Positions 8,683 to 16,359 of a stretch of 64,000 bases of DNA are shown here, piece after piece. The stretch covers positions 48,524-112,523 of the forward strand of contig NZ_JACVAC010000015.1 in assembly GCF_014851685.1 (NCBI RefSeq), in the 5' to 3' direction. A program made the position numbers and the translations under genes. The notes below the pieces were generated by a model. It made no database searches, had not been told where the DNA came from, and saw nothing but the letters and a program-made list of their open reading frames with translations. Positions within the stretch are counted from its first letter, which is position 1. The number at the start of each line of letters is the position of its first letter. The stretch comes from Pseudomonas sp. PDM05 (lineage in GTDB: Bacteria; Pseudomonadota; Gammaproteobacteria; Pseudomonadales; Pseudomonadaceae).

Positions 8683-8811
8683 CAATCTGATCCTGTAGTT
8701 GAGTGAAAGGCTGGGATATTAGCAGTTGTCACAAATATTTCAGCGGGCCCGGTGAAACATTCAACCGTTGCCATAAACTCAAAGCTCCCAAAACAAGCCA
8801 TGGACCGCTCA

Positions 8812-9279
8812 ATGATCAACGCCAAGCTGATGCAAATGGTTGTCAACGCTTCCAACGACGGGATTGTCGTCGCCGAGCGCGAAGGCAAGGACAAGCCGAT
8901 AATTTACGTCAACCCGGCATTCGAGAAGCTGACCGGCTACCACCTGGATGACATCCTGTACCAGGATTGTCGCTTCCTGCAGTCAGGTGACCGCGACCAG
9001 CCGGCGCTGATGGCGATTCGCGAGGCGTTGGACTGTGGCGGTTCGTGCCGGGAAATCCTGCGCAACTATCGTCAGGACGGCAGTCACTTCTGGAACGAAT
9101 TGTCGTTGTCGACGGTGTACAACGAGGCCGACAAGCAGACTTATTTTGTCGGTGTGCAAAAAGATGTGACCTTGCAGGTCAAGGCCCAGCAGCGCGTCGC
9201 CCAGTTGGAAGCCGAACTGGCCCAGGTCAAGGCCGAGCTGGCCGCGCTAAAGATGACGAGCGGATCTAACAAAATTTAG
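8812..9279 (+). CDS. Short LOV blue-light photoreceptor
   Basis: A 155-residue protein (start MINAKLMQMV at 8812; ATG at 8800 and GTG at 8752 are in-frame alternatives, none with a strong ribosome site). It consists of one LOV (PAS) domain with short N- and C-terminal helices and no effector domain. The photoactive motif is DCRFLQ, with Cys at residue 53, the same number I recall for PpSB1-LOV of P. putida, which supports this start. The flavin-contact Asn/Gln set is visible (YVNPAFEKLTGY, ILRNYRQDGSHFWNEL, YFVGVQKDVT). The C-terminal QLEAELAQVKAELAALK is a heptad coiled coil, the usual dimerising Jalpha extension. Expected function: FMN-cysteinyl adduct formation in blue light, signalling by dimer rearrangement, probably to the nearby LitR-type regulator. 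Confidence 0.93.
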   Translation: MINAKLMQMVVNASNDGIVVAEREGKDKPIIYVNPAFEKLTGYHLDDILYQDCRFLQSGDRDQPALMAIREALDCGGSCREILRNYRQDGSHFWNELSLSTVYNEADKQTYFVGVQKDVTLQVKAQQRVAQLEAELAQVKAELAALKMTSGSNKI

Positions 9280-9339
9280 ATAATGCGGTCTGTAGAGCGG
9301 ATAATGGCATTTTAGTACCCCCTCATTGAGCAATGATCG

Positions 9340-9945
9340 ATGCGACGCGACGCACTTCTGACCCAGGATGAACTGGATTTCATTCAGAACATGCAGCACA
9401 CCCCCCAGCTAAACCTGCGGGATGCTTCATCGAGCCTGACCGTCAACGGCGGCGCGCAGATCCGCGATTTGCTCACACGCCTGGCCGCTCACGATCACGT
9501 CACCATCCAGGCACAGTTCGACAACCAGCAACTCACCTTCCCCCTGCATCTGGTGGAGGATGAGTTTCATGCGGTGCATCTGCGTCTGGGGGTGCCGAGC
9601 ATTTTCGAAGACGGGCCGATGATCCGTCCGTGGCGCCTGGCCCTCGAGGCACCGGTGGCACTGGAGAACATCAAAGGCACGCCGGGCGCGCTGTGGGTGC
9701 ACGAAGTGTCATTCAAGGGTGTGCTGGTCGAGATCCGCGGCCGGGTCAAGGCGCCCAAGACCTTTGCGCTGTGGTTCAGCCCTTCCGGTTACGAACGCAT
9801 TGCGCTACGCGGCACCTTGGAACGGGTAACCGCACGCGGTTTGTTCGCCTACCGCCTGAGCCAGAGCGATGCGGATGAGATCGAGCGCCTGCGCCAATTC
9901 ATCCTGCATCAACACCGCCTGGTCCACCCGCACGTACACGCCTGA
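9340..9945 (+). CDS. PilZ-like domain protein (possible c-di-GMP effector)
   Basis: A 201-residue cytoplasmic protein. The segment from residue about 85 has RPWR followed by ALEAPV, then HEVSFKGVLVEIRG, which resembles the RxxxR ... (D/N)xSxxG layout of PilZ domains; the first residue of the second motif is Glu rather than Asp/Asn and the Arg motif is short, so c-di-GMP binding may be weak or lost. The N-terminal half (residues 1-80) is of a YcgR-N-like beta type (IRDLLTRLAAHDHVTIQAQF). It lies 60 bp after the LOV gene on the same strand and may be co-transcribed, and converges on the MerR gene with only 2 bp between stops. Confidence 0.6.
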   Translation: MRRDALLTQDELDFIQNMQHTPQLNLRDASSSLTVNGGAQIRDLLTRLAAHDHVTIQAQFDNQQLTFPLHLVEDEFHAVHLRLGVPSIFEDGPMIRPWRLALEAPVALENIKGTPGALWVHEVSFKGVLVEIRGRVKAPKTFALWFSPSGYERIALRGTLERVTARGLFAYRLSQSDADEIERLRQFILHQHRLVHPHVHA

Positions 9946-9947
9946 TC

Positions 9948-10907
9948 TCAGGTATCCAGCTGCCCACTGAGAAACTGCTGCAAGCGACGCTGCATCAGGC
10001 GTCCTTCATTGCCCAGGCAGCCGATGGAAGAACCGGCCAGGTCCTTCTCGGCCAGGTCCGACGCGACCCCCGCCAGGAACAACGGGCAATCCAGGGTCAG
10101 CGCCAGGCGGTTCAGGCGCCCCGGCAGGTCATAACCGTGGGAACGGTTGGAATAGACGATCAGGGCCTGGGGACGGGTCTTTTCACAGACCAGTGTCAGC
10201 TCATCAAATGGCTGGCCCATGCCCAGCACCTTCACCGCCAGGTCGTCGCGCGTCATCAACAGCCCGGCCACCAGCAATTCCAACTTGCGGCATTCGCCGG
10301 GCATGGCCGCCAACAGCACCCGGGGGGCCGACGAGGCGCACGCCACATGCAGACGCGCCAACGCCTGTACCCGCAGGAACGCGTCGAAGAACAGCCACTC
10401 ACTGGCCTGGCCGAATCGGCCTTGATGGCGCAGCAGCTCGTTCCACAGGGGCATCAGGATGTCCTGGAACACGATGCTCTGGGGGTAGGTCGCAAAAATC
10501 TGGCCGTACACATGCTCCAACTGGCGATCATCGAAAGCACTCACGGCCAGCCTCAACCGCGCCTGCCATTGAGCCCACTCGGCGCCCTCAGGCGTGTCGT
10601 GCTCGGCACGCACGGCTTGCGCCTGCTGGTCGTCGCGCGCCAGGATCTTGCCGACCTTGCTTACGGCCACGCCGCGCTCGATCCAATCAAGAATACGATT
10701 GACCGTCTCAATATCGGCCTTGGAGTAGAGCCGGTGCCCGCTTTCGGTGCGCGTCGGCTGTATAAGGCCATAACGCCGCTCCCATGCACGCAGCGTCACT
10801 GGATTGATGCCTGTCAATCTCGACACTTCACGAATCGGAAAAAACGCCTCGGAATCGGTCGAATCCAGATGTGAAATGCTATCAAGAGGAGCAGTAATTT
10901 CGGGCAT
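9948..10907 (-). CDS. MerR-family regulator, class II LitR type
   Basis: A 319-residue regulator (start MPEITAPLDS at 10907; a GTG at 10979 would add 24 residues). Residues about 20-90 are a MerR winged helix (IREVSRLTGINPVTLRAWERRYGL). The rest has the architecture of the four-helix bundle plus Rossmann cobalamin domain of LitR/CarH, but the ligand residues I know from CarH are changed: the Glu-His pair is SEW (LFFDAFLR follows) and the lower axial His motif PGExHEL is PGECRKL. That is the class II LitR pattern, light-responsive in P. putida through a partner short LOV protein rather than through B12. The LOV gene 670 bp away fits this. Probable target: its own divergent promoter and the pterin genes. 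Confidence 0.85.
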   Translation of the reverse strand: MPEITAPLDSISHLDSTDSEAFFPIREVSRLTGINPVTLRAWERRYGLIQPTRTESGHRLYSKADIETVNRILDWIERGVAVSKVGKILARDDQQAQAVRAEHDTPEGAEWAQWQARLRLAVSAFDDRQLEHVYGQIFATYPQSIVFQDILMPLWNELLRHQGRFGQASEWLFFDAFLRVQALARLHVACASSAPRVLLAAMPGECRKLELLVAGLLMTRDDLAVKVLGMGQPFDELTLVCEKTRPQALIVYSNRSHGYDLPGRLNRLALTLDCPLFLAGVASDLAEKDLAGSSIGCLGNEGRLMQRRLQQFLSGQLDT

Positions 10908-11010
10908 TTTAGGCCAAAAAACCAACGGTAATTGGGGCAGCCATTTAACGCCTTTAGAGCTGTCTTTTTCAAGGTCCACCCTCTTTAGACCAATGTCACT
11001 GGCGTATTTC

Positions 11011-11044
11011 TGTAAAACAGGAATAATCCTTGCCTGTTTTTACA
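11011..11044. promoter_or_regulatory. Inverted repeat between the LitR-like gene and the divergent ABM gene
   Basis: TGTAAAACAGG (11011-11021) and CCTGTTTTTACA (11033-11044) form an imperfect inverted repeat with an 11-bp A/T-rich centre, midway between two divergent starts. MerR-family proteins bind such dyads; it is a candidate operator for the adjacent regulator. Confidence 0.5.
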
Positions 11045-11119
11045 TAGCGGCACTACCCCGCCGCTATGTTCGTGCGCCACCTACCCGGTCCAGCGCACCC
11101 GTTTATTTGGAGATACATA

Positions 11120-11680
11120 ATGTCTACCTCCCCAGTCACCCTGATGGTTGCGCGTCGCGTGGCCAAAGGTCGCTACGAAGAACTGATGGCCTGGCTGCGC
11201 GAAGGCGAGCAATTGGCCACCGACTTCCCCGGTTACCTGGGTTCAGGCGTGCTCGCACCGCCGCCCAATGACGACGAATTCCAGATCATCTTCCGCTTCG
11301 CCGATGAAAAGACCCTGCATGCCTGGGAGTTTTCCGCGTCCCGCAGTGCCTGGCTGGGCCGTGGCAGCGAGCTGTTTGCCGACCCGTCCGAGCATCGCGT
11401 GAGCGGCATCGACGGTTGGTTTGGTGCCGTGGGTGCACGGCCGCCGCGCTGGAAGCAGGCCGTGGCGATCTGGCTGGCGTTTTTCCCGGTGTCACTGATC
11501 TTCAACTTTGTACTGGGCCCGCTGCTCAATGAGCTGGAGTTGGTGCCGCGCGTGCTGGTCAGCACCCTGGCACTCACGCCGCTGATGGTTTATCTGTTCA
11601 TTCCGCTGTCGACCCACCTGCTGGCCAACTGGCTGCACCCTGCGCCCACACCACGCAAGGCCACCGAAGCCGCCGCGTGA
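11120..11680 (+). CDS. ABM-domain protein with two membrane helices
   Basis: A 186-residue protein with ATG at 11120 and GGAG eight nt upstream. Residues 5-95 resemble an antibiotic-biosynthesis-monooxygenase (ABM) dimeric alpha-beta barrel (TLMVARRVAKGRYEELMAWL, FPGYLGSGVL, FQIIFRFADEKTLHAWE). The C-terminal part has two transmembrane helices (about residues 115-140 and 148-172), so the domain is tethered to the inner membrane. Such membrane-linked ABM proteins are annotated in many bacteria without known substrate. It is divergent from the LitR-like gene across the inverted repeat, so it is likely the first gene of a light-regulated group with folM-folE-folX. Confidence 0.75.
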   Translation: MSTSPVTLMVARRVAKGRYEELMAWLREGEQLATDFPGYLGSGVLAPPPNDDEFQIIFRFADEKTLHAWEFSASRSAWLGRGSELFADPSEHRVSGIDGWFGAVGARPPRWKQAVAIWLAFFPVSLIFNFVLGPLLNELELVPRVLVSTLALTPLMVYLFIPLSTHLLANWLHPAPTPRKATEAAA

Positions 11681-11737
11681 GTACAGGGGGGGCCGCTCGC
11701 TGGTATGATTTGAACCTGCCAGCGAAGCGAGCCCTCC

Positions 11738-12448
11738 ATGACTGCAACACACGCCCCGATCCTGATCACCGGCGCCGGCCAGCGTGTCGGCCTGCATTGC
11801 GCCCAGCGCCTGCTGGACGACGGCCATCCGGTGATTTTCAGCTACCGCAGCGAACGTCCCGGCGTGCAGGCCCTGCGCGAACGCGGTGCGATCGGTGTGT
11901 TTGCCGACTTCTCCAGCGAAGCCGGCATCCTGGCGTTTATCGCCGAGCTGAACACCCACACCCAAAGCCTGCGTGCGATCATCCACAACGCCTCGGCCTG
12001 GATCGCAGAGAGTCCCGACGACGAAAGCCGTGCCTTTACCGACATGTTCAGCGTGCACATGCTTGCGCCTTACCTGATCAACCTGCATTGTTCAGCTTTG
12101 CTACAACGCTCGACACCCGCCGACATCGTGCACATCAGCGATGACGTGGTGCGCAAGGGCAGCCGCCAGCACATCGCCTATTGCGCCACCAAGGCCGGGC
12201 TCGACAGCCTCACGCTGTCGTTTGCCGCGCAGTTCGCGCCGCTGATCAAGGTCAACGGCATCGCGCCCGCCATGGTGATGTTCAACGAAGGCGACGACGC
12301 CGCTTATCGCACCCAGGTGCTGGCCAAGTCCGCACTGGGCATCGAACCCGGGCCCGAGGTGATCTACCAGAGCGTGCGTTACCTGCTGGACAACCCCTAT
12401 GTCACTGGTACCACCCTGACCGTCAACGGCGGGCGGCATATCAAGTAA
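11738..12448 (+). CDS. folM: Dihydromonapterin reductase FolM
   Basis: A 236-residue SDR protein. TGAGQRVG is the cofactor loop with the Arg typical of FolM/pteridine reductases, HNAS replaces NNAG, and YCATK supplies the catalytic Tyr/Lys; TLTVNGGRHIK is the C-terminus. FolM reduces dihydromonapterin to tetrahydromonapterin (the pterin cofactor of phenylalanine hydroxylase in pseudomonads) and has some dihydrofolate reductase activity. It is followed by folE (20 bp) and folX (2 bp), which supply the substrate: GTP to dihydroneopterin-triphosphate to the monapterin epimer. Confidence 0.93.
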   Translation: MTATHAPILITGAGQRVGLHCAQRLLDDGHPVIFSYRSERPGVQALRERGAIGVFADFSSEAGILAFIAELNTHTQSLRAIIHNASAWIAESPDDESRAFTDMFSVHMLAPYLINLHCSALLQRSTPADIVHISDDVVRKGSRQHIAYCATKAGLDSLTLSFAAQFAPLIKVNGIAPAMVMFNEGDDAAYRTQVLAKSALGIEPGPEVIYQSVRYLLDNPYVTGTTLTVNGGRHIK

Positions 12449-12468
12449 GCCGTTTGTGAGGATGTTGT

Positions 12469-13029
12469 ATGACCTTATCCCTGCCCCAACACTACCGCGA
12501 GATCCTCAAAGGCCTGGGCGAAGACCCGGAGCGTGAAGGTTTGCTCGACACCCCCAAGCGCGCGGCCAAGGCAATGCAGTACCTGTGCCACGGCTACGAG
12601 CAGAACCTGGACGACATCGTCAACGGCGCGCTGTTTACTTCCGACAATGACGAGATGGTGATCCTCAAGGACATCGAGCTGTACTCGCTATGCGAGCACC
12701 ACCTGCTGCCCTTCATCGGCAAGGCCCACGTGGCCTATATTCCAACCGGCAAGGTCCTCGGCCTGTCGAAGCTGGCGCGCATTGTCGACATGTACGCACG
12801 GCGCCTGCAGATCCAGGAAAACCTCACGCGGCAAATCGCTGATGCGATCCAGGAAGTGACCCAGGCCGCCGGCGTGGCAGTGGTGATCGAGGCCAAGCAC
12901 ATGTGCATGATGATGCGCGGTGTGGAGAAACAGAATTCAACCATGAACACCTCGGTGATGCTCGGCGCGTTCCGCGAGTCGAACACCACGCGCATGGAGT
13001 TCCTGCAACTGATCGGACGGAGCAAGTAG
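12469..13029 (+). CDS. folE: GTP cyclohydrolase I FolE
   Basis: A 186-residue, full-length GTP cyclohydrolase I with GAGGAT before the ATG. Zinc and active-site residues are visible: Cys-Glu-His-His in LCEHHLLPF and the second Cys in AKHMCMMMRG, plus the GLSKLARIVDMYARRLQIQE region and the C-terminal REFLxLI-like TRMEFLQLIGR. Converts GTP to 7,8-dihydroneopterin triphosphate. The position between folM and folX shows it feeds the monapterin branch; another folE copy for folate may exist elsewhere in the genome. Confidence 0.96.
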   Translation: MTLSLPQHYREILKGLGEDPEREGLLDTPKRAAKAMQYLCHGYEQNLDDIVNGALFTSDNDEMVILKDIELYSLCEHHLLPFIGKAHVAYIPTGKVLGLSKLARIVDMYARRLQIQENLTRQIADAIQEVTQAAGVAVVIEAKHMCMMMRGVEKQNSTMNTSVMLGAFRESNTTRMEFLQLIGRSK

Positions 13030-13031
13030 CA

Positions 13032-13403
13032 ATGCCACAACTTCAACCAGGCATGGCGCGCATCCGGGTCAAGGACCTGTGCCTGCGCACCTACATCGGC
13101 ATCAACGAGGACGAAATCCTCAACAAGCAGGATGTGCTGATCAACCTGACCATCCTGTATGCCGCCCAGGAAGCCGTGCGCGACAATGACATCGACCATG
13201 CGCTGAACTATCGCACCATCACCAAGGCGATCATTGCCCATGTGGAAGGCAACCGTTTTGCCCTGCTGGAGCGCCTGACCCAGGAACTGCTGGATCTGGT
13301 GATGAGCAATGAAACAGTGCTGTACGCCGAAGTCGAAGTGGACAAGCCCCATGCGCTGCGCTTTGCCGAATCGGTGTCGATAACGTTAGCTGCAAGCCGT
13401 TAG
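13032..13403 (+). CDS. folX: Dihydroneopterin triphosphate 2'-epimerase FolX
   Basis: A 123-residue protein of the FolB/FolX tunnelling fold; start MPQLQPGMAR at 13032, 2 bp after the folE stop with GGAGC upstream. The family core IRVKDLCLRTYIGINEDE and the catalytic Glu/Lys region near the C-terminus (YAEVEVDKPHALRFAESVS) are visible. It epimerises dihydroneopterin triphosphate to the monapterin form. The last few codons (AASR) lie in a GCTGCAAGC repeat that continues into the intergenic region, so the natural C-terminus may have been altered by repeat insertion. Confidence 0.93.
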   Translation: MPQLQPGMARIRVKDLCLRTYIGINEDEILNKQDVLINLTILYAAQEAVRDNDIDHALNYRTITKAIIAHVEGNRFALLERLTQELLDLVMSNETVLYAEVEVDKPHALRFAESVSITLAASR

Positions 13404-13470
13404 CTGCAAGCTGCAAGCTAAAGCCAACCCATTCCAACTTGCAGCTTGAAGCTTGCCCGCTTGAAGCTGT
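13386..13470. repeat. AGCTGCAAGC short repeat cluster
   Basis: Several direct copies of AGCTGCAAGC (13388, 13402 and 13409 region) are followed by the inverse form (TTGCAGCTTGAAGCTTG) near 13438, giving a possible hairpin between folX and the DUF1244 gene. Similar GCTTGAAGCT-type repeats are common in fluorescent pseudomonads. Confidence 0.6.
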
Positions 13471-13485
13471 CTCGAAGAGACCACT

Positions 13486-13782
13486 ATGACCGACCAACAA
13501 CGCCTCGAACTCGAAGCAGCCGCCTTCCGCCGGCTGGTGGCACACCTGGACAGTCGCAAGGATGTGCAGAACATCGACCTGATGAACCTCGCAGGCTTCT
13601 GCCGCAACTGCTTGTCCAAGTGGTACAAGGCCGAGGCCGATGAGCGCCACATCGAGCTGAGCCTCGATGATGCCCGAGAAGTGGTGTACGGCATGCCGTA
13701 TGCCGAGTGGAAAGCCCAATACCAGAAAGAAGCCAGCGCCGATCAACAGGCGGCGTTCGCCAAAGGAAAAACCCATGACTGA
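13486..13782 (+). CDS. DUF1244 family protein
   Basis: A 98-residue acidic, mostly helical cytoplasmic protein. The signature stretch NLAGFCRNCLSKWYK, with two Cys in CRNC, and MPYAEWKAQYQ identify the DUF1244 family, which has no known function. The stop overlaps the hopJ start by 8 bp, so the two are translated from one message. Confidence 0.9.
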   Translation: MTDQQRLELEAAAFRRLVAHLDSRKDVQNIDLMNLAGFCRNCLSKWYKAEADERHIELSLDDAREVVYGMPYAEWKAQYQKEASADQQAAFAKGKTHD

Positions 13783-14116
13783 TTTGAACACCCTGCGCGC
13801 CAGCCTCAACAGCGGCGAACATGCGTTTGCCGACACCTTGGCGTTTATTGCCGCAGGTTATGACTACCAGCCGCAAGCCTTTACCAATGGTGATGTGGAA
13901 AACGCTGCCGGCCAGAACGAAGGCTCCTGCAAGACCCTGGGCCTGGCTGTGCTGGAAGGCTTGAGCGATCAGCAAGCGCTGCTGGCGTTTGGCGAGCACT
14001 ACCGTTCGGTGGTGGCGACGCCTGAGGGCAGTGACCATGGCAACATCCGTGCACTTATCGCACACGGCTTGGCGGGTGTGACGTTCACGGCGCAGCCCCT
14101 GACCCGCAGATCCTGA
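13775..14116 (+). CDS. HopJ-family protein
   Basis: A 113-residue protein (start MTDLNTLRAS at 13775, overlapping the DUF1244 stop). The NGDVENAAGQNEGSCKTLG segment and FGEHYRSVV are characteristic of the HopJ family, first listed as type III effectors of P. syringae but widespread in bacteria with no such system, so a housekeeping role is more likely here. The final 46 bp of the gene are the first part of the 176-bp tandem array downstream, so the C-terminus (GVTFTAQPLTRRS) is repeated out of context several times. Confidence 0.88.
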   Translation: MTDLNTLRASLNSGEHAFADTLAFIAAGYDYQPQAFTNGDVENAAGQNEGSCKTLGLAVLEGLSDQQALLAFGEHYRSVVATPEGSDHGNIRALIAHGLAGVTFTAQPLTRRS

Positions 14117-15057
14117 GCCGGACAACCATCAAACTGTGGGAGCGGGCTTGCCCGCGAAAGCGGTGGGTCAGTCGCCTAATTCAGTGACTGATACTCAGCA
14201 TTCGCGGGCAAGCCCGCTCCCACATTTGTGCTTTGGTGTCCGGTTTGGCGGGTGTGACGTTCAAGGCGCAGCCCCTGACCCGCAGATCCTGAGCCGGACA
14301 ACCATCAAACTGTGGGAGCGGGCTTGCCCGCGAAAGCGGTGGGCCAGTCGGCTAATTCAGTGACTGATACTCAGCATTCGCGGGCAAGCCCGCTCCCACA
14401 TTTGTGCTTTGGTGTCCGGCTTGGCGGGTGTGACGTTCACGGCGCAGCCCCTGACCCGCAGATCCTGAGTCGGACAACCATCAAACTGTGGGAGCGGGCT
14501 TGCCCGCGAAAGCGGTGGGTCAGTCGCCTAATTCCGTGACTGACACTCAGCATTCGCGGGCAAGCCCGCTCCCACATTTGTGCTTTGGTGTCCGGCTTGG
14601 CGGGTGTGACGTTCACGGCGCAGCCCCTGACCCGCAGATCCTGAGCCGGACAACCATCAAACTGTGGGAGCGGACTTGCCCGCCCCACATTTGTGCTTTG
14701 GTGTCCGGCTTGGCGGGTGTGACGTTCACGGCACAGCCCCTGACCCGCAGATCCTGAGTCAGACAACCATCAAACTGTGGGAGCGGGCTTGCCCGCGAAA
14801 GCGGTGGGTCAGTCGTCTAATTCAGTGACTGACACTCAGCATTCACGGGCAAGCCCGTTCCCACATTTGTGCTTTGGTGTCCGGCTTGGCGGGTGTGACG
14901 TTCACGGCGCAGCCCTTGACCCGCAGATCCTGAGTCAGACAACCATCAAACTGTGGGAGCGGGCTTGCCCGCGAAAGCGGTGGGCCAGTCGCCTAATTCA
15001 GTGACTGACACTCAGCATTCGCGGGCAAGCCCGCTCCCACATTTGTGCTTTGGTGTC
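14068..15057. repeat. 176-bp tandem array containing REPINs and the hopJ 3' end
   Basis: Unit starts (GGCGGGTGTGACG) are at 14071, 14247, 14423, 14599, 14712 and 14888; spacings are 176, 176, 176, 113 and 176 bp. Each unit holds the last 46 bp of hopJ including its stop, a short spacer (CCATCAAACTGTG), a complete REPIN and a CATTTGTGCTTTGGTGTC tail. The 113-bp unit lost 63 bp inside the REPIN, leaving one fused arm. Units differ by single bases. The last copy breaks after GGTGTC at about 15057. No gene lies in this stretch; repeated 75-codon open frames there are by-products of the array. Confidence 0.95.
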
Positions 15058-15074
15058 AGTTAAATCGTGGGTGT

Positions 15075-15103
15075 AAAAAAACCGGCCTCTCAGCCGGTTT
15101 TTT
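15075..15103. terminator. Bidirectional terminator between the hopJ array and trxB
   Basis: An A-tract, the stem AACCGGC / GCCGGTT with a short loop and a T-tract give a symmetrical terminator; it ends trxB (minus) and any read-through from the left (plus). Confidence 0.8.
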
Positions 15104-15114
15104 ATTGCCACGGT

Positions 15115-16077
15115 TTAGAGCGAAGCGTTGCCCAAACCATCCAGGTAACGCTCGGCATCCAGTGCCGCCATGCAACCAGCGCCGGCCGAAGTGATGGCCT
15201 GGCGATACACATGGTCGGCTACGTCGCCAGCAGCGAAGATGCCTTCAAGGTTGGTCGCAGTCGCATTGCCTTCACGGCCGCCCTGTACGACCAGATAGCC
15301 GTCTTTGGCTTCCAGCACGCCTTCGAACAACGATGTGTTCGGCGTGTGGCCGATGGCGATGAATACGCCGTCGACTTTCAGCTCGTCGAAGCTGCCGTCG
15401 TTGTTTTTCAGGCGGGCGCCGGTCACGCCCATGTTGTCGCCCAGGACTTCGTCCAGGGTGGCATTGAGCTTGAGGATGATCTTGCCTTCAGCCACACGGG
15501 CGTGCAGCTTGTCGATCAGGATCTTCTCGGCGCGGAACGTCTCGCGGCGGTGAACCAGGGTCACGGTGCTGGCGATGTTGGCCAGGTACAGCGCTTCTTC
15601 CACGGCAGTGTTGCCGCCACCGACCACAGCGACCGGCTTGTTGCGGTAGAAGAAACCGTCGCAGGTCGCGCAGGCGGAAACGCCTTTGCCCATGAACGCT
15701 TCTTCCGATGGCAGGCCCAGGTAACGGGCGCTGGCGCCGGTCGCGATGATCAGTGCGTCACAGGTGTAGACGCCGCTGTCGCCGGTCAGGCTGTAAGGCT
15801 TCTTGGAGAAGTCGACCTGGTTGATATGGTCAAACACGATCTCGGTTTCGAAGCGCTCGGCGTGTTCTTTCATGCGTTCCATCAGCGCCGGGCCGGTCAG
15901 GCCGTGGACGTCGCCCGGCCAGTTGTCGACTTCGGTGGTGGTGGTCAATTGACCGCCCGCCTGCATGCCGGTGATCAGCAGCGGCTTGAGGTTGGCCCGG
16001 GCAGCGTAGACCGCAGCGCTGTAACCGGCAGGGCCGGAACCGAGAATAATCACTCGCGAATGACGGGTATCAGACAT
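15115..16077 (-). CDS. trxB: Thioredoxin-disulfide reductase
   Basis: A 320-residue flavoprotein. FAD-binding ILGSGPAGYSAAVYAAR at the N-terminus, redox-active Cys136-Ala-Thr-Cys139, NADPH-binding VVGGGNTAVEEA and the second FAD motif GIFAAGDVAD are all present. It transfers electrons from NADPH to thioredoxin in the cytoplasm. It is followed by a terminator and has cysZ divergently upstream with a 280-bp gap. Confidence 0.96.
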   Translation of the reverse strand: MSDTRHSRVIILGSGPAGYSAAVYAARANLKPLLITGMQAGGQLTTTTEVDNWPGDVHGLTGPALMERMKEHAERFETEIVFDHINQVDFSKKPYSLTGDSGVYTCDALIIATGASARYLGLPSEEAFMGKGVSACATCDGFFYRNKPVAVVGGGNTAVEEALYLANIASTVTLVHRRETFRAEKILIDKLHARVAEGKIILKLNATLDEVLGDNMGVTGARLKNNDGSFDELKVDGVFIAIGHTPNTSLFEGVLEAKDGYLVVQGGREGNATATNLEGIFAAGDVADHVYRQAITSAGAGCMAALDAERYLDGLGNASL

Positions 16078-16359
16078 GACTCACTCCTGTCGACCGCCCG
16101 GACCACAAGGCGGCTGGAATAAAAAAGGGACCACGAAGCACTTGGGGAAGGCTTTAACTCGCAGGCCCTGAAAATAATGGGTGCAGCGTATAGAGGGGGG
16201 CAAGATTAAGGAAATACGCATTAACAATCCAGCTCATAGACGGTCCCTATGCAGTCGACCCGGCTGATCGACGGGTTTGTTACGACTGATGTCGCCGCTT
16301 TCGCCCGTGATACAAAGCCGGTAAGGTCGGCGCGTTCGCCCCTTTGCTCGGAGTTATCC

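Noticed and set aside
13775..14116. HopJ as evidence of a type III effector locus
   Set aside because: HopJ-family proteins are common in bacteria without type III secretion; here the gene is coupled to DUF1244 and a pterin cluster, and no hrp box was seen in front of it.
14136..15004. Repeated 75-codon open frames beginning MGAGLPAKAVGQS
   Set aside because: They are REPIN sequence read in frame; every copy of the array gives the same peptide, and the same happens at unrelated REPINs.
14068..15057. CRISPR array
   Set aside because: The repeat is 176 bp with REPIN palindromes and gene sequence, there are no unique spacers of constant size and no cas genes.
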